The translations under genes and the position numbers were made by a program. Source: Gammaproteobacteria bacterium (GTDB lineage: Bacteria; Gemmatimonadota; Gemmatimonadetes; Longimicrobiales; Gaopeijiaceae). Taken from it: a stretch of DNA of 46,920 bases. The stretch is from positions 1 to 46,920 of the forward strand of contig VXNP01000050.1 in assembly GCA_009840525.1 (NCBI GenBank). Reading direction: 5' to 3'. The notes under the pieces were generated by a model, which did no database searches, was not told the DNA's origin, and was given only the letters and a program-made list of their open reading frames with translations. This document shows, in pieces, positions 25,681 to 35,900 of the stretch (positions within the stretch are counted from its first letter, which is position 1; the number at the start of each line of letters is the position of its first letter).

Positions 25681-26937
25681 TCAGCGGCCGTGTCGGAAGA
25701 AGCGATCGGAAATGGTCAGCAGCAACGGCGTGCCCACGGTCATCGTCAGGATGCCGCCGATGCGGAGGCCTTTGCTGTCATACTCGGGATCCTCCCCGTG
25801 CATCAGCATCACGTATCCGGCGGTGGTCGAGATCAGCCCGGCCATCGCGACGTGAAAGAAGCGGCCACGCGATCGCCCCGTGCTCCCGGAGCGCGTCGCC
25901 GCCAGGCTCCCCGCCGCGCCGGGCAGGCTCAGCGCGAACACGCCGGTCGCCATCGTGGTCAGAGCTCCGCACTGGGTGTCGAACTGCGTGCCATGGTCGG
26001 TGGATACGGTCCCCACGCACTGCTTCAGGGTCAGGTACCCGAGCCCCACGCCCAGCGCGTTGGCCAGAACCGTGCTCCCGAAAACCTTGGCCGACGGGTG
26101 CGACTCCTCTTCCAGCGACCAGTCCCAGCCTCGCCTGGAAGAGGTGCGAAACGGGTTTTGCCGCTCTGGAAGGCTTGGAAGCCGCGACTCGACCAAGAGG
26201 GCGCCGCGCGCGCCGCGGTCACCGTAGCGGATCACCGCCTCAAGGGGCGAGAGGACCTCAACACGTTCGATATCGTCCAGGGAGAGGCTCGAGTAGATCT
26301 GCCCGGGATCCGCCACCGCCACCCCGTCCAGGTACACTGCGATCTCGTCGCACTCGCCGGCTCCGCTGCCCCGATATTCCACGCACAGCCGGCCACCGCC
26401 CCTGGCGCCGCCTCGCACGCGTATGCCGGACATGCCGCCGCGCAGCAGATCCCCCAGGTGCTGGCCGGTGCGCGCGGCCTGCTCGATTTCCTCCACCGGG
26501 ATCTCGTTGACGCTGAATCCGGAACTGATGCGGCGGCGCTCGACCTCGCTGAGCGCCTCGACCACGAGGGGCTGGAACTGGATGGCGCGCGGCGACATGA
26601 ACGCCTCGATCCTCAGGTCCCTTCCCGCCTCGACGCCAACATGCTGCGCGTACTCGCCATAGGCGATGTGCTCCATGACCACCACGCGCTCGCCCACGGG
26701 GACATCGTCGATGAGAAAGGTGCCGTTCGCCCCCGAGATCTCCTGCAGCACTCCGTCGGGAACCGAAATGCGGACCATCACTCCCGCAACCGGCTGGAAG
26801 GTGTCCTGGTCGACGATGCGACCGAAGACGCTGCCCGTGCCCTGCGCCGCTTCGGCAGCCTGGGCTGCTGCCGGCGCCGGCAGCAGCAGCGGGAGGACGG
26901 CGAGCGCGCTCTGGAGCCACCGCACGGCTGGTTTCAC
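25681..26937 (-). CDS. TonB-plug protein without a beta-barrel, C-terminal membrane helices
   Basis: A 418-residue exported protein. The start is GTG 26937, preceded by GGGAGAAGAA; a longer open frame upstream (to 27852) is a shadow of the oxidoreductase gene. A signal peptide ends near residue 27 (APAAAQA). Residues 35-120 are a carboxypeptidase-regulatory-like beta domain (GSVFGRIVDQDTFQPVAGVMV). Residues 135-250 resemble the plug of TonB-dependent receptors (LGDLLRGGMSGIRVRGG, VYLDGVAVADPGQIYSSLSLDDIERVEVL). No 22-strand barrel follows; instead there are three or four hydrophobic segments (about 305-325, 335-355, 370-390, 398-410). Similar short plug proteins are common in Gemmatimonadota. 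Amidase follows 5 bp downstream. Confidence 0.8.
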   Translation of the reverse strand: MKPAVRWLQSALAVLPLLLPAPAAAQAAEAAQGTGSVFGRIVDQDTFQPVAGVMVRISVPDGVLQEISGANGTFLIDDVPVGERVVVMEHIAYGEYAQHVGVEAGRDLRIEAFMSPRAIQFQPLVVEALSEVERRRISSGFSVNEIPVEEIEQAARTGQHLGDLLRGGMSGIRVRGGARGGGRLCVEYRGSGAGECDEIAVYLDGVAVADPGQIYSSLSLDDIERVEVLSPLEAVIRYGDRGARGALLVESRLPSLPERQNPFRTSSRRGWDWSLEEESHPSAKVFGSTVLANALGVGLGYLTLKQCVGTVSTDHGTQFDTQCGALTTMATGVFALSLPGAAGSLAATRSGSTGRSRGRFFHVAMAGLISTTAGYVMLMHGEDPEYDSKGLRIGGILTMTVGTPLLLTISDRFFRHGR

Positions 26938-27002
26938 TTCTTCTCCCGTTGGTTGTGGCGGCGGAACCCGCCGCCGGGGAATGTACGGCCCCAGCCCTGC
27001 CC

Positions 27003-28139
27003 TCAAAAGATGTTGGCCTCGACGGGGATGTCCTCTCCGAAGCGACTGTGGCGGAAGGCGGTCACGTCGACGGTGTGCGCCTCGCCGTCCGCGATCAGCT
27101 CCGATACGGCGAGCCCGGTGGCCGGGGCGTGCATGATCCCGTGCCCGGAGAAGCCGCACGCGTCGATCCATCCACGGGCGCCCGGATTGAAGCCGATGAT
27201 CGGGCTGTTGTCCGGGGTGACGCCGTAGTACCCCCACCAGCTCCCGCGGCGGTCGACCCCGAGGTCCTCCCACCAGGGGAAGCGCTCTACGCCGGTGAGA
27301 AAAACGTGCTCGAGCCAGTCCCAGTTCACTCCCTCGGTGAAGCCGTACGCCTGGGTGAGATCGTCGAGGCCGAAGAGCACGCGGTCGCCTTCGCTGCGCA
27401 GGTACACGCCGGTGGCGAGGTCGATGGTGAGGGGATAGGTGCGCGTGTCGCGCACGGGTGCGCTGAGAAAGATGTTGATGCGCTTCGGCCCCACGGGAAG
27501 GCGCAGCCCGGCCAGCTCCGCGACCGTTCCCGACCAGGCACCCCCGGCGTTCACGAAGTGCGCGCACGAGAAGACTTCGCCGCCGGACTCGACGCGCCAC
27601 CCCTTCCCCTCCGCCCTCACCCCGGTCACGGGGGAGGAGAACCGGTAGCGCACCCCCAGCTCCCGGCTCATCGCCACCCAGGCGTGGGTGGCCATGTGGG
27701 GGTCGATCACCCCGTCCCACGGCCCATACGTAGTGCCCGCCAGCCCCTCCGTCTCGAAGTCGACGTAGCGCTGGGCCTCCGCCGGGTCGACCACCTCGAC
27801 GGGCGCTCCCAGGCTCTTCTGCAGCGCGACCGACTCCAGGTGCCGCTCCCATTTGTCGTGGGGGACCAGCAGCAGGTAGCCGATGCCCCGGTAGCCGACC
27901 TCGTGTCCGTGGCGCTCCGGGAATTCCCGGTACACGGGCAGGGAATACATCGAGAGGCCGATGTTCGCGGCGGTCGTGAACTGCACGCGCACGCCGGCGG
28001 CGCTCCTGCCGGTCGAGCCCATGGCGGGCGCCACGTCCATCTCGGCCACCAGCACGCGCAGCCCGCGGCGGGCCAGGTGCCAGGCGCAGGAGGCGCCCAT
28101 GATGCCGGCGCCGGCGATGACGACGTCGGGGTTCTTCAA
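27003..28139 (-). CDS. FAD-dependent amino acid/sarcosine oxidase-type oxidoreductase
   Basis: A 378-residue flavoprotein of the D-amino acid oxidase (DAO) family, related to sarcosine and glycine oxidases and dimethylglycine dehydrogenase-like enzymes that oxidise secondary or D-amino acids. The FAD-binding Rossmann motif VVIAGAGIMGASCAWHLA is at residues 6-23, STGRSAAGVR follows, the central FVNAGGAWSG motif is near 197, and the C-terminal FAD motif GFSGHGIMHAPATG is near 340. No signal peptide is present. ATG 28139 overlaps the stop of the M23 peptidase gene by 4 bp (ATGA), so the two are coupled. Substrate is not predictable. Confidence 0.88.
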   Translation of the reverse strand: MKNPDVVIAGAGIMGASCAWHLARRGLRVLVAEMDVAPAMGSTGRSAAGVRVQFTTAANIGLSMYSLPVYREFPERHGHEVGYRGIGYLLLVPHDKWERHLESVALQKSLGAPVEVVDPAEAQRYVDFETEGLAGTTYGPWDGVIDPHMATHAWVAMSRELGVRYRFSSPVTGVRAEGKGWRVESGGEVFSCAHFVNAGGAWSGTVAELAGLRLPVGPKRINIFLSAPVRDTRTYPLTIDLATGVYLRSEGDRVLFGLDDLTQAYGFTEGVNWDWLEHVFLTGVERFPWWEDLGVDRRGSWWGYYGVTPDNSPIIGFNPGARGWIDACGFSGHGIMHAPATGLAVSELIADGEAHTVDVTAFRHSRFGEDIPVEANIF

Positions 28140-29125
28140 ATCCCGGACAGCGCCAGCAGGCTTAGGGGATCGACGGTGGTGGTGCCGTAGCGCACCACCC
28201 AGTGCAGGTGCGGGCCGGTAACGCGGCCGGTGGCGCCGACCAGTCCGATGGGGGTCCCGGCGGTGACCGTGTCGCCCGCCTCCACCAGTTGTCCGCTAAG
28301 GTGGAAGTAGCCGGTCAGCAGCCCGGCGCCGTGGTTCAGGTAGACGATGCCGCCCGCCAGCAGGAAGCCGTCCACCAGCGCCACCACCCCGTCGGCGGCC
28401 GCGCGCACCGTGTCGCCGGGGAACCCCGCCAGGTCGAGGCCCATGTGGCGGCTGGATATCTGCCCGTTGAACACGCGGCCGGTGCCGAAGCCGCTGGTCA
28501 CGCGGGAGTCGCGTGGAAGCACCACCTCCGGACTCCACAGCCGCGGGGTCGCATGCGCCTCGCGCGCCACCTGGTTGGCCTTGGCCTGGTCGCTCCGCAG
28601 CCGCGCCTGGTCCTCCTCGCCCAGCGGCGACCCGAAGCGCGGCGCCACCGTCAGGCGCTCGTGCTCGTACTCGCCCCCCACGATCGCGATGCGCAGCGAG
28701 TCGGTCTGGGTTCGACCGTCGGCGTAGCTCGCCGTGACCCACGCGTCGATGGAGTCCGTGGCTCCGATGGGGACCGGCGCCAGGCTCACCAGCATGGTGT
28801 TGGCGAGTCCCTCTTCGCCTCCGGCCGTGGCCGCCCGGGGGGTAGCCGAATCGGTCGCGCGCGGCTGGAAGTGCAGTTCCTCCCCTCCGGCCTCTCCCGC
28901 GGCCGACACCATGCCGTCCACCGCCGGCGCCGTCACGCGGATGAGAAAGAGATGGCCCTGAACGGGCGGCGCCGGCTCCCAGCTCACCTCGACCGGCGCC
29001 AGCTCGGGCAATGGGGGCTCCCGAAGAGCGAGAAACGCCAACCCCAGCACCACGGTCAGGAGCAGGCCCGCAAGCCCGATCCACACGCCGCGGTGCTGCC
29101 TTGTGTTCCGACTGGATGCGGCCAT
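28136..29125 (-). CDS. Membrane-anchored M23 metallopeptidase
   Basis: A 329-residue peptidase of the M23/LytM family, which cuts peptidoglycan cross-bridges or regulates amidases. One transmembrane helix (residues 14-34) anchors it with the rest outside the cytoplasm. A beta-rich middle domain (about 40-150) and a short helical linker precede the LytM domain. Zinc ligands are complete: His227 and Asp231 in SRHMGLD and His308 in GPHLHW, with catalytic His306 and His275 (GYFHLS). The stop overlaps the FAD oxidoreductase ATG by 4 bp. ATG 29125 is 99 bp downstream of the tRNA-Lys gene on the same strand. All key residues are kept, so it should be active. Confidence 0.92.
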   Translation of the reverse strand: MAASSRNTRQHRGVWIGLAGLLLTVVLGLAFLALREPPLPELAPVEVSWEPAPPVQGHLFLIRVTAPAVDGMVSAAGEAGGEELHFQPRATDSATPRAATAGGEEGLANTMLVSLAPVPIGATDSIDAWVTASYADGRTQTDSLRIAIVGGEYEHERLTVAPRFGSPLGEEDQARLRSDQAKANQVAREAHATPRLWSPEVVLPRDSRVTSGFGTGRVFNGQISSRHMGLDLAGFPGDTVRAAADGVVALVDGFLLAGGIVYLNHGAGLLTGYFHLSGQLVEAGDTVTAGTPIGLVGATGRVTGPHLHWVVRYGTTTVDPLSLLALSGI

Positions 29126-29224
29126 CGTCTTCGCCTGTCCCCTTGCTCCGCCTCTGTTCAGCCCGCCCCGTCCGCTTCCCTGTCCCCTCGGCCGCAGCCA
29201 GCCTTCGCGCGGCGTCTTCTCTCA

Positions 29225-29297
<73 letters not shown>

Positions 29298-29334
29298 GAC
29301 GCAATAATACATGGCAGCCCGCCCTACGAGCCAT

Positions 29335-30009
29335 CTACACCGAGGGGCCCGGCCCCGCTTCCTCTCCCGTCATCCGGAGTTCCAGTTGCTCCAGCCCGAA
29401 CGTCAGCCGGTGATGGGGCGTGGGGCCGACGCGCCGGATGGCGGCGCGGTGCTCCTCCGTGCCGTAGCCCATGTTCCGCTCCCAGCCGTACTCGGGGTAG
29501 CGGCGAGCGAGGCGGTTCATCAGCCGATCCCGGCACACCTTGGCCACGATGGAGGCGCAGGCCACCGAGTGCACCAGGGCGTCGCCGCCAACCACCGCGT
29601 CGTGCTCCCACGCGAGGCCGCGCATCGGAAGACCGTCCACCACGACGTGATCGGGGTGTCGGGGCAGGCGGCGAATCGCCCGCTCCATTGCGCGCGCCGT
29701 TGCCCTCAGGATGTTGATCTCGTCGATCTCGCGCGCCGATGCGGCCCCCACGGTGACGGCGACCGCCTGCTCCCGGATCCGCTGCGCCACCTCTTCACGC
29801 TCCTCGCGCGACACCCGCTTGGAGTCGTCCGCTCCCTCCACGCCGACCCCTTCGCGCAGAACCACCGCCGCCGCCACCACCGGACCCGCCAGCGGCCCCC
29901 GCCCCGCTTCGTCCACGCCCGCCACCCACGAAAGACCGCGGCTCCAGAACCCGCGCTCGTAGTCGAGCGGGATCCGGAGCCCCGATTCAACGCCTGGTCC
30001 CGGCGTCAT
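29335..30009 (-). CDS. rnhB: Ribonuclease HII
   Basis: A 224-residue type 2 RNase H that removes ribonucleotides and RNA primers from RNA:DNA hybrids in the cytoplasm. The active-site acids are visible: Asp33 and Glu34 in GVDEAGRGPLAGPVVAAAV, Asp125 in VVVDGLP, and Asp161 in ASIVAKVCRDRLM. The C-terminal phrase NMGYGTEEHRAAI and HHRLTF are also family hallmarks. The N-terminal extension of about 25 residues before the domain is longer than usual. It starts 13 bp after rplS, the conserved rplS-rnhB order. Confidence 0.95.
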   Translation of the reverse strand: MTPGPGVESGLRIPLDYERGFWSRGLSWVAGVDEAGRGPLAGPVVAAAVVLREGVGVEGADDSKRVSREEREEVAQRIREQAVAVTVGAASAREIDEINILRATARAMERAIRRLPRHPDHVVVDGLPMRGLAWEHDAVVGGDALVHSVACASIVAKVCRDRLMNRLARRYPEYGWERNMGYGTEEHRAAIRRVGPTPHHRLTFGLEQLELRMTGEEAGPGPSV

Positions 30010-30022
30010 CGCCGGTTCGGTG

Positions 30023-30373
30023 TCAGCGGGTGCGCTTCTCCGGGATGCGCGCCGCTTTCCCGCGCAAGCCGCGCAGGTAGTAGAGCTTCGCCCGCCTCAC
30101 ACGCCCCCGCCGCACCACGTCGACGCCCTCGATCCAGGGCGACAGGTAGGGGAATATGCGCTCCACCCCGATCCCGCCCGAGATCTTGCGCACGGTGAAG
30201 GTCTCGCCCATGCCCCCGCCGCGCCGGGCGATGCATACGCCCTCGAAGACCTGGATTCGTTCCTTGCGGCCCTCGCGAACCCGGTAGCGGACCCGCACCG
30301 TGTCGCCCGCCGCGAAGTTCGGCAGATCGGTGCGCACATGCTCCCTGTCGAGTTCCTGCAGCAGATCGCCCAT
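30023..30373 (-). CDS. rplS: 50S ribosomal protein L19
   Basis: A 116-residue ribosomal protein at the 30S-50S interface, of normal length. It shows [58 protein letters not shown] and [17 protein letters not shown], all typical of L19. In most bacteria it follows trmD directly; here about 6 kb of unrelated genes lie between. The 184-bp upstream gap includes an AT-rich TTTAAT that may be a -10 element and a GGGAG-GAAT-CTCCC hairpin near the start, so it probably has its own promoter. rnhB follows 13 bp later. Confidence 0.97.
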   Translation of the reverse strand: MGDLLQELDREHVRTDLPNFAAGDTVRVRYRVREGRKERIQVFEGVCIARRGGGMGETFTVRKISGGIGVERIFPYLSPWIEGVDVVRRGRVRRAKLYYLRGLRGKAARIPEKRTR

Positions 30374-30557
30374 GGTCCACCCCCTCAGGCGCCGTTCGGC
30401 CGAGAAGCGTTATCGATTGCGTAGCGGTTGCGGCACAGGGGAGGAATCTCCCATGCAGCATTAAAAGCTAACGCGAGCCGATTCGTCCGTGAAGGCCGGT
30501 GCCCGGACACTGGTCCCGAACGACCCGGCACGGGAATGGAGGGTTCGCCGCTGGCCG

Positions 30558-31079
30558 CTAACGCCCGAACAATCTTCCGAGCGCGCCCACGCCGACGGCG
30601 AGGCCTGCGGTAAAGCTCTGCGTGCCTCCCTCCCCGGGTATTTCCCCGGCCTCCCCACCCTCGACGCCGAGCGCCGCCAGGGCCAGGCCTGCGGTTCCCG
30701 CAGTCACCGCGACGCCGAGCACAACACTCCGCGTCCTCGAGAACTCGCGCACCTCGATGCTCGCGAGACCGTCACGGGCGACCTGCAGGGTGTCGTACTG
30801 CACGACTTCGCGGAAGGCGCCGATGACCTGCCGATTGCTGGCTTCGAACGAGATGGTATCCCCGAAGCTGATGATCAGCCCTTCGATGGCAACCGTCTCC
30901 GGCGGCGCGTTGGGATCGACGATGGCGGACTGGATCGGTACACGCAGTCGAGCCACCGAACCTACCGGCGCTTCCTCCACGAGCCGGTAGGTGTAGCAGC
31001 CGGACACAAGCGGAAGGCCGCAAAGCAGCGCCGCGAAAAGGAGGGGGCGCAGCGCGCCCGCACGATCAGAACGCCACAT
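30558..31079 (-). CDS. Putative lipoprotein of unknown function
   Basis: A 173-residue predicted lipoprotein. ATG 31079 is preferred; GTG 31088 is a possible alternative. The signal sequence (LLFAALLCGLPLVSGC) ends in the lipobox LVSGC. The body (VGSVARLRVPIQSAIVDPNAPPETVAIEGLI, FREVVQYDTLQVARDGLASIEV) suggests a small beta-sheet domain, and a Gly/Ala-rich hydrophobic segment closes it. The start overlaps the stop of the preceding lipoprotein by 14 bp, so the pair is co-translated, at the 3' end of the susC-susD unit. No known family is recognised. Confidence 0.7.
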   Translation of the reverse strand: MWRSDRAGALRPLLFAALLCGLPLVSGCYTYRLVEEAPVGSVARLRVPIQSAIVDPNAPPETVAIEGLIISFGDTISFEASNRQVIGAFREVVQYDTLQVARDGLASIEVREFSRTRSVVLGVAVTAGTAGLALAALGVEGGEAGEIPGEGGTQSFTAGLAVGVGALGRLFGR

Positions 31080-31491
31080 CGATATCACGTGTCAGAAACT
31101 GGTTGAAGGCGTAGACGAAGTGCCAGGGCTCGCCCGGGAATATCCCGCCGGACTCGTTCACCAGGTTGCGATCGTCCACATCCACGATCACATGCACTTC
31201 GAGCGTGTCGGACCCCAGCGACTCCGCCTGCACGAACCAGCGCCGATCGACCGAAATGTCGATCGCCCGGGTGAACGGGACTTCGTGAAGGATCGTGTCC
31301 GACCTGACGACCTGGACCCGGGTAACTCCAAACTCGTTGACGCCGGCCACGAACTGCGTCGAGTAGATGACGCGCACCTGCTGGCCCGCCTCGCCGCTCA
31401 TCTCGAAGAAGATGTTGCGAGGCGTAAGGTCCTCGAAGATCTCGCAACCGGAGATGGCGACCAGGGCAACGGCGACGAGCAGCTTCTTCAC
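31066..31491 (-). CDS. Putative lipoprotein of unknown function following susD
   Basis: A 141-residue predicted lipoprotein. The likely start is GTG 31491, giving the signal sequence KKLLVAVALVAISGC with lipobox AISGC; a longer open frame to 31698 overlaps susD and lacks a signal peptide at its start. The mature part is beta-rich with many charged residues (FEMSGEAGQQVRVIYSTQF, SLGSDTLEVHVIVDV). It lies 98 bp after susD and overlaps the next lipoprotein gene by 14 bp. Surface lipoproteins often follow susC-susD pairs in Bacteroidota and take part in ligand capture; that role here is inference. Confidence 0.7.
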   Translation of the reverse strand: MKKLLVAVALVAISGCEIFEDLTPRNIFFEMSGEAGQQVRVIYSTQFVAGVNEFGVTRVQVVRSDTILHEVPFTRAIDISVDRRWFVQAESLGSDTLEVHVIVDVDDRNLVNESGGIFPGEPWHFVYAFNQFLTRDIDVAF

Positions 31492-31589
31492 TGTGGATGC
31501 GCGACTCACGGCGGGCTTGTGTGACACCGGCGAAAAGCGGCAGCGGTGGGGGCACCCACGGCGAACCGAGGGCACCCCCACCCTTGTGA

Positions 31590-32915
31590 TCAGCCGCCGC
31601 AACCCAGTCCGTTCAGGTGACAGTTGGCCCTGATTTCGATGATCGAAATCGGCAGCATCGTGCCGGGCTGGGACGAAGCGGCGGAGGCGCCCTGCCACTT
31701 CGGATCCGTAAGCCCCCAGCGGTACATGTCCGCAAGGCGCAGGCCCTGCAGCATCACGTTCACCCGGCGCGTGTGCTGGAGCATCTCCATCTCGGAGATC
31801 TGGCCGTCGTACGGCGTCAGGCCGTCCAGCGCGCGGATGTGGTTGATGTGGGTGGCGAAGGCGCTCGAATCCATGGCCTTGAGCGCATTCTCGGCCAGAA
31901 TCAGATGCATCATCCTGGCCGATGCAAGCGTCAGGGGCGGGTAGATGCCGCCCTTGTCAAGGTAGCTGCCGCCCTTCCACTGGTTCAGCCACTTGATGAC
32001 GGCCGGGTCATCGACGCCATCGATCGGGTCCTGCAGCGCGATCCCGTTGATGTCGTTCTGGTCGTCCACGGTCGCGATCGACAGGTCGATCTGGTTCTCC
32101 TTGCGGTCGTTGACCCAGGAGGCCATGGAGTTGGACCGGCTGGCGCTCGAGAACGTCAGGTCGTAGGTCCAGTCGGGGGAGACGTTCGCAAGCACGTCAC
32201 TGGCGTCCGCGCCGGCTTCGGCGGAAGAAACCAGCCCATCCCCGGAGGGCGACGGGTTGATCACGTCCCAGATCGCCCTCGACTGCCTCGCGCGAGCGCG
32301 CAGCGCCTTGGCCTGGAGAGCCATGTCGGTGGCCCCGACCTCGTTGAAGCCGGAAATGGCGGTCGAAAACCTCTCGATCGCCCCATCCAGGACCTGGTAC
32401 ATGTTGTCGGGCCCGATGGGCGCACCGCTCTCGGTCTTGTCCGAGAACGCGAAGTCCTCCTGAATCTCGCCGATCACCATGTACATGATGCCCGAGTAGA
32501 GGTACGCCCGGGCCAGATCGGTCTTGATCGCGGTGGAAGGGTTGTTGGCCTGGTGTTCGGTAAGGATTTCGATCGCTTCGTCGCTCATCCAGCGCCCCTG
32601 CCCCATGGCGGGGAACGGGCCGTCGATGAACTCGTTCAGCGGATCGCTCACGAACCCCAGGTCGAGCGAGAGCCAGGCGTCCCTGGATCCGATCCAGCGC
32701 ATCTCGTCGGAAGCGACCAGATACGGCTGCCAGGACTGGGAAACGGAGGACGAAACCAGCGTGAGCGCGCCGTTGACGACGGCGGCGGCGGCGGCTTCGG
32801 AGCGGATGTCCTCCTCGACCAGGCTGTTGGGGTTGTTGACGTCCAGGATGTCGCAGCCTCCGAGCGCGAAAGCGGCCAGGAGTGCGACGCACGACTTGAT
32901 GTTTCGGTTCTTCAT
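31590..32915 (-). CDS. SusD/RagB-family outer-membrane lipoprotein
   Basis: A 441-residue substrate-binding lipoprotein that caps a SusC transporter at the cell surface. The signal sequence ends in the lipobox ALGGC with Cys21, followed by DILDVNNPNSLVEEDI, the usual SusD opening. Helical repeats typical of the family follow (LARAYLYSGIMYMVIGEIQEDFAFSD), and the C-terminal part has the usual INHIRALDGLTPYDGQIS and RRVNVMLQGLRLADMYRWG. It starts 16 bp after the susC stop. No glycosidase or protease gene accompanies it, so the nutrient is unknown; SusD-type proteins handle glycans, peptides or other large molecules. Confidence 0.92.
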   Translation of the reverse strand: MKNRNIKSCVALLAAFALGGCDILDVNNPNSLVEEDIRSEAAAAAVVNGALTLVSSSVSQSWQPYLVASDEMRWIGSRDAWLSLDLGFVSDPLNEFIDGPFPAMGQGRWMSDEAIEILTEHQANNPSTAIKTDLARAYLYSGIMYMVIGEIQEDFAFSDKTESGAPIGPDNMYQVLDGAIERFSTAISGFNEVGATDMALQAKALRARARQSRAIWDVINPSPSGDGLVSSAEAGADASDVLANVSPDWTYDLTFSSASRSNSMASWVNDRKENQIDLSIATVDDQNDINGIALQDPIDGVDDPAVIKWLNQWKGGSYLDKGGIYPPLTLASARMMHLILAENALKAMDSSAFATHINHIRALDGLTPYDGQISEMEMLQHTRRVNVMLQGLRLADMYRWGLTDPKWQGASAASSQPGTMLPISIIEIRANCHLNGLGCGG

Positions 32916-32931
32916 GAGTCTCTCTCCTGGA

Positions 32932-35900
32932 TCAGAACGTGAAGCGCGTGGACAGCGTGAGGCGACGCGGCACCGGAATGCCCCAGCCCTCCGTCGAGTC
33001 CAGGAAGTTGCAGCTCAGGCCCTCGTTGCAGCGGCCGAGCACGTTGCCCTCGGGATCCATGCCCGGGTAGTCGCCCAGCATGAAGAGCCGCAGGTTGCGC
33101 ACGCCCAGGTTCACCGTGGCGGTGGAGAGGCCCCAGCCCTCGACGACCGACGCCGGCACCCGGTAGGTGAGCGACAGCTCGCGCCACTGGATCCAGTCGG
33201 CGTCGTAGACCCCGTTCATCCCGCTCATCGGCGAGAGCCCTTCGACCTCGTGGGCCCACGCGATCGCGGCATCGAGCCGCTGTTGCGCGGACGAACTCGG
33301 GTTCAGCATGGCCGCGTAGAGCTCCGCGGAGCGCGGCGTGTTGCGGCCGATGAAGTTGTTGGCCCGCCGGAACATCCCCGACAGGTCCTGCACCTGGTGG
33401 CCGAGCTTGTACTCCAGCAGCGAGTTGAGCTCGAAATTGCCCAGGAACGCCAGGTTGAATCCGAAGGAACCGGCAAAGTCCGGGGTGGGCTTGCCGAGAT
33501 AGGTGTCGAGCAGCCCGGCGCCGCAGTTGTGCGAGGCCAGACCGCCGTTCGGCGTACCGAAGGTTTCGTTGCCGATCGCCAGCGGCTTGAAGCTGTTGGG
33601 ATTGCGGGGCACGCTGAAGTAGTCCAGAGCCTGCTGTTGGGTGGGAGCTACGCACTCGCCGTTGACCGGAGCGAGAATGTTCAGCGGGATGGCCAGGTCT
33701 GCGACCCTGGCCCCGAAGAAGGCCCCGGGCGTGTATCCCTCGGTCAGGAAGTTGCGGTAGCGCGGGTAGCTGCCGCCGGTCTTCAGGGGAGGAGCACCGC
33801 CCATGTCGGTGATCTCTTCCTTGAGGTAGGCGGTGTTGGCGAAGACGTTCAGCGAGAGACCCGGCCGCTGGACCAGGGCACCGCGCACGGAGAGCTCCAA
33901 GCCTGAAGCCTTGACCTCGCCGATGTTGTCGAGCTGCGTCTGCGTGAAGCCGCCCGTCACCGGGAACTGGCGCGCCACCATGGCGTCGGTGACCGTGCGA
34001 TCCCAGTAGGTCGCTTCCACCGACCACAGGTCGTTGAAGAGCCCCAGGTCGGCACCGAACTCCCACTCGGTGGACACTTCGGGCTTCAACTGGTCGTTGC
34101 CCAGGTTGGAGGGCTGGACCCCCGGACCCACTTCGGTTCCCAGCGACGAGAAGGTGGTGAACTTGTCGAAGGCGCCCGGCTGCAGTCCGGAGGTGCCATA
34201 GGCGCCCTTGACGCGCAGCGAGGAGAAGGTCTCGCTCTCCCACATCTCGCTGGGTACGACCGCGAAGTTGGCCTTCGGGTAGAATGCCGTGTTGAACGCC
34301 TCACCGAATGCCGAGTTGGCATCCCAGCGCGCGCCGACGGTCAGGAAGAGCCAGTTGTCCCACCCGACCTGGTCCTGCAGGTATCCGCCGATCTGCGTCA
34401 CCCTGAGCCAGTTCTCGAAAGAGGACTCGGAACCGAGCGCCGAAAGGGTCTCCAGACCCGGGCCGGGGAAATCGCGTCCGCTGCCGCCCACCGACTGCCG
34501 CTGGCGCAGGAAGCCCTGGCCGCCGAACAGGAACGTGTTCTCGATCCGGTCGGTGTTGAAGATGTAGGATCCCTTGACATCCGCCGTGACCTCCCGGCTG
34601 CGGTTCTCGTGGACGTTCCTGAAGCCGTCGGGCGTTGAGCCCGAGAAGCCGTCTACGTTCCAGCGGTAGGGCCGGAAGTTGAACGCGTCGTCAGAGGTGA
34701 AGTCGATGCCGAAGGTTCCGTCGAGGCGGAAGTACTCGGTGGGCGTGAAGTTGATGTTGGTGGCACCCGCGAAGTGCTGCGAGTGCGCGACGTTCAACTG
34801 GTACGCGTTCTCGCGCAGCGTGGCGAAGGCCGGCTGGCCGTAGTAGTTGATCTGCCCCAGGTTGGGGTCGGCGTTGGCGAGCCGCGGCTGTGACATCAGC
34901 GCGGACGAGAACACCCCGTAGATGTTGTTGGAGTTGTCGGGCGTGTGGTGCTCCATGTCCGAATAGAGCGTGGTCACGCCAATGCGGAGATTGTCGTTCG
35001 GGACCACCGTGAAGTTCGAATGGATCGAAGCCCGTCGGTTGGTGTCGTTCTCCGGCTCGACTCCCTCCACCGCGTCGAAGTTCCGCGCGGCGTCGTAGGG
35101 ACCGTCCTCTCTGGCAAGGCGCGCCGAGGCGAAGTACTGGAACACGCTGGAACCGCCCTGAACCGACCCGGAGTAGGTCTGGCCGAAACCGGTGGTGAGG
35201 AGCTCGGGGATGAGGTCGCGCTCGACCGGCTCCCAGGGGGAGACCGACTGACCCCAGCGCGTTGACATCCGGCTCACTGCATCGGCCAGCCTCTGGGCGT
35301 CACCGTCTCCGGTGCATCCGGGGCTGGCGCATACCCGCCCGGCGAAGTCCGCGACCGGCAGGATGCGGTTGGTGGGCACCGAGATCCCGGTCAGGTCCGT
35401 CTGGAAGGTGAAGCGCGGCGCGCCGACGTTGCCCCGCTTGGTGAAGATCTGGATCACGCCGTTCGAGGCCTCGGTCCCGTACAGGGTAGCGGCCGCGGCG
35501 CCCTTCAGGATTTCGACCCGCTCGATGGACTCCGGAGGGATGTCGTCGAGGCGGGATGGGTTGCCCTGGCCGTTGAAGTTCTGCACGGCGGAGCGGTCCA
35601 CCCGGATCCCGTCGACGTAGACGATGGGCTCGTTGAGCTGCGAGAGCGACGCCGATCCGCGGATGCGGATGCGGGCGCCTTCGCCGGTGTAGCCCGAGGA
35701 AGGCAGCGCCACCACGCCGGGCTCGCGGCCGGCGATGAGCTGGCTGAAGTCGGAGATGGGGGCGTTCTCGAGTTCGGCGGCATCGAGCGTCGCGATGGTA
35801 TGGCCGAGCCTGCGCTTCTCGGTGGCGACGCCGGTTCCGGTCACCACGATCTCGTCGAGGGCGAGCGCGGTCACGGCGATGGCGAAGTCGACGCTGGCGG

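Noticed and set aside
32912..34243. A 443-residue open frame in another frame within susC
   Set aside because: Low-complexity Arg/Gly/Ala translation; the SusC frame is continuous and conserved through this region.
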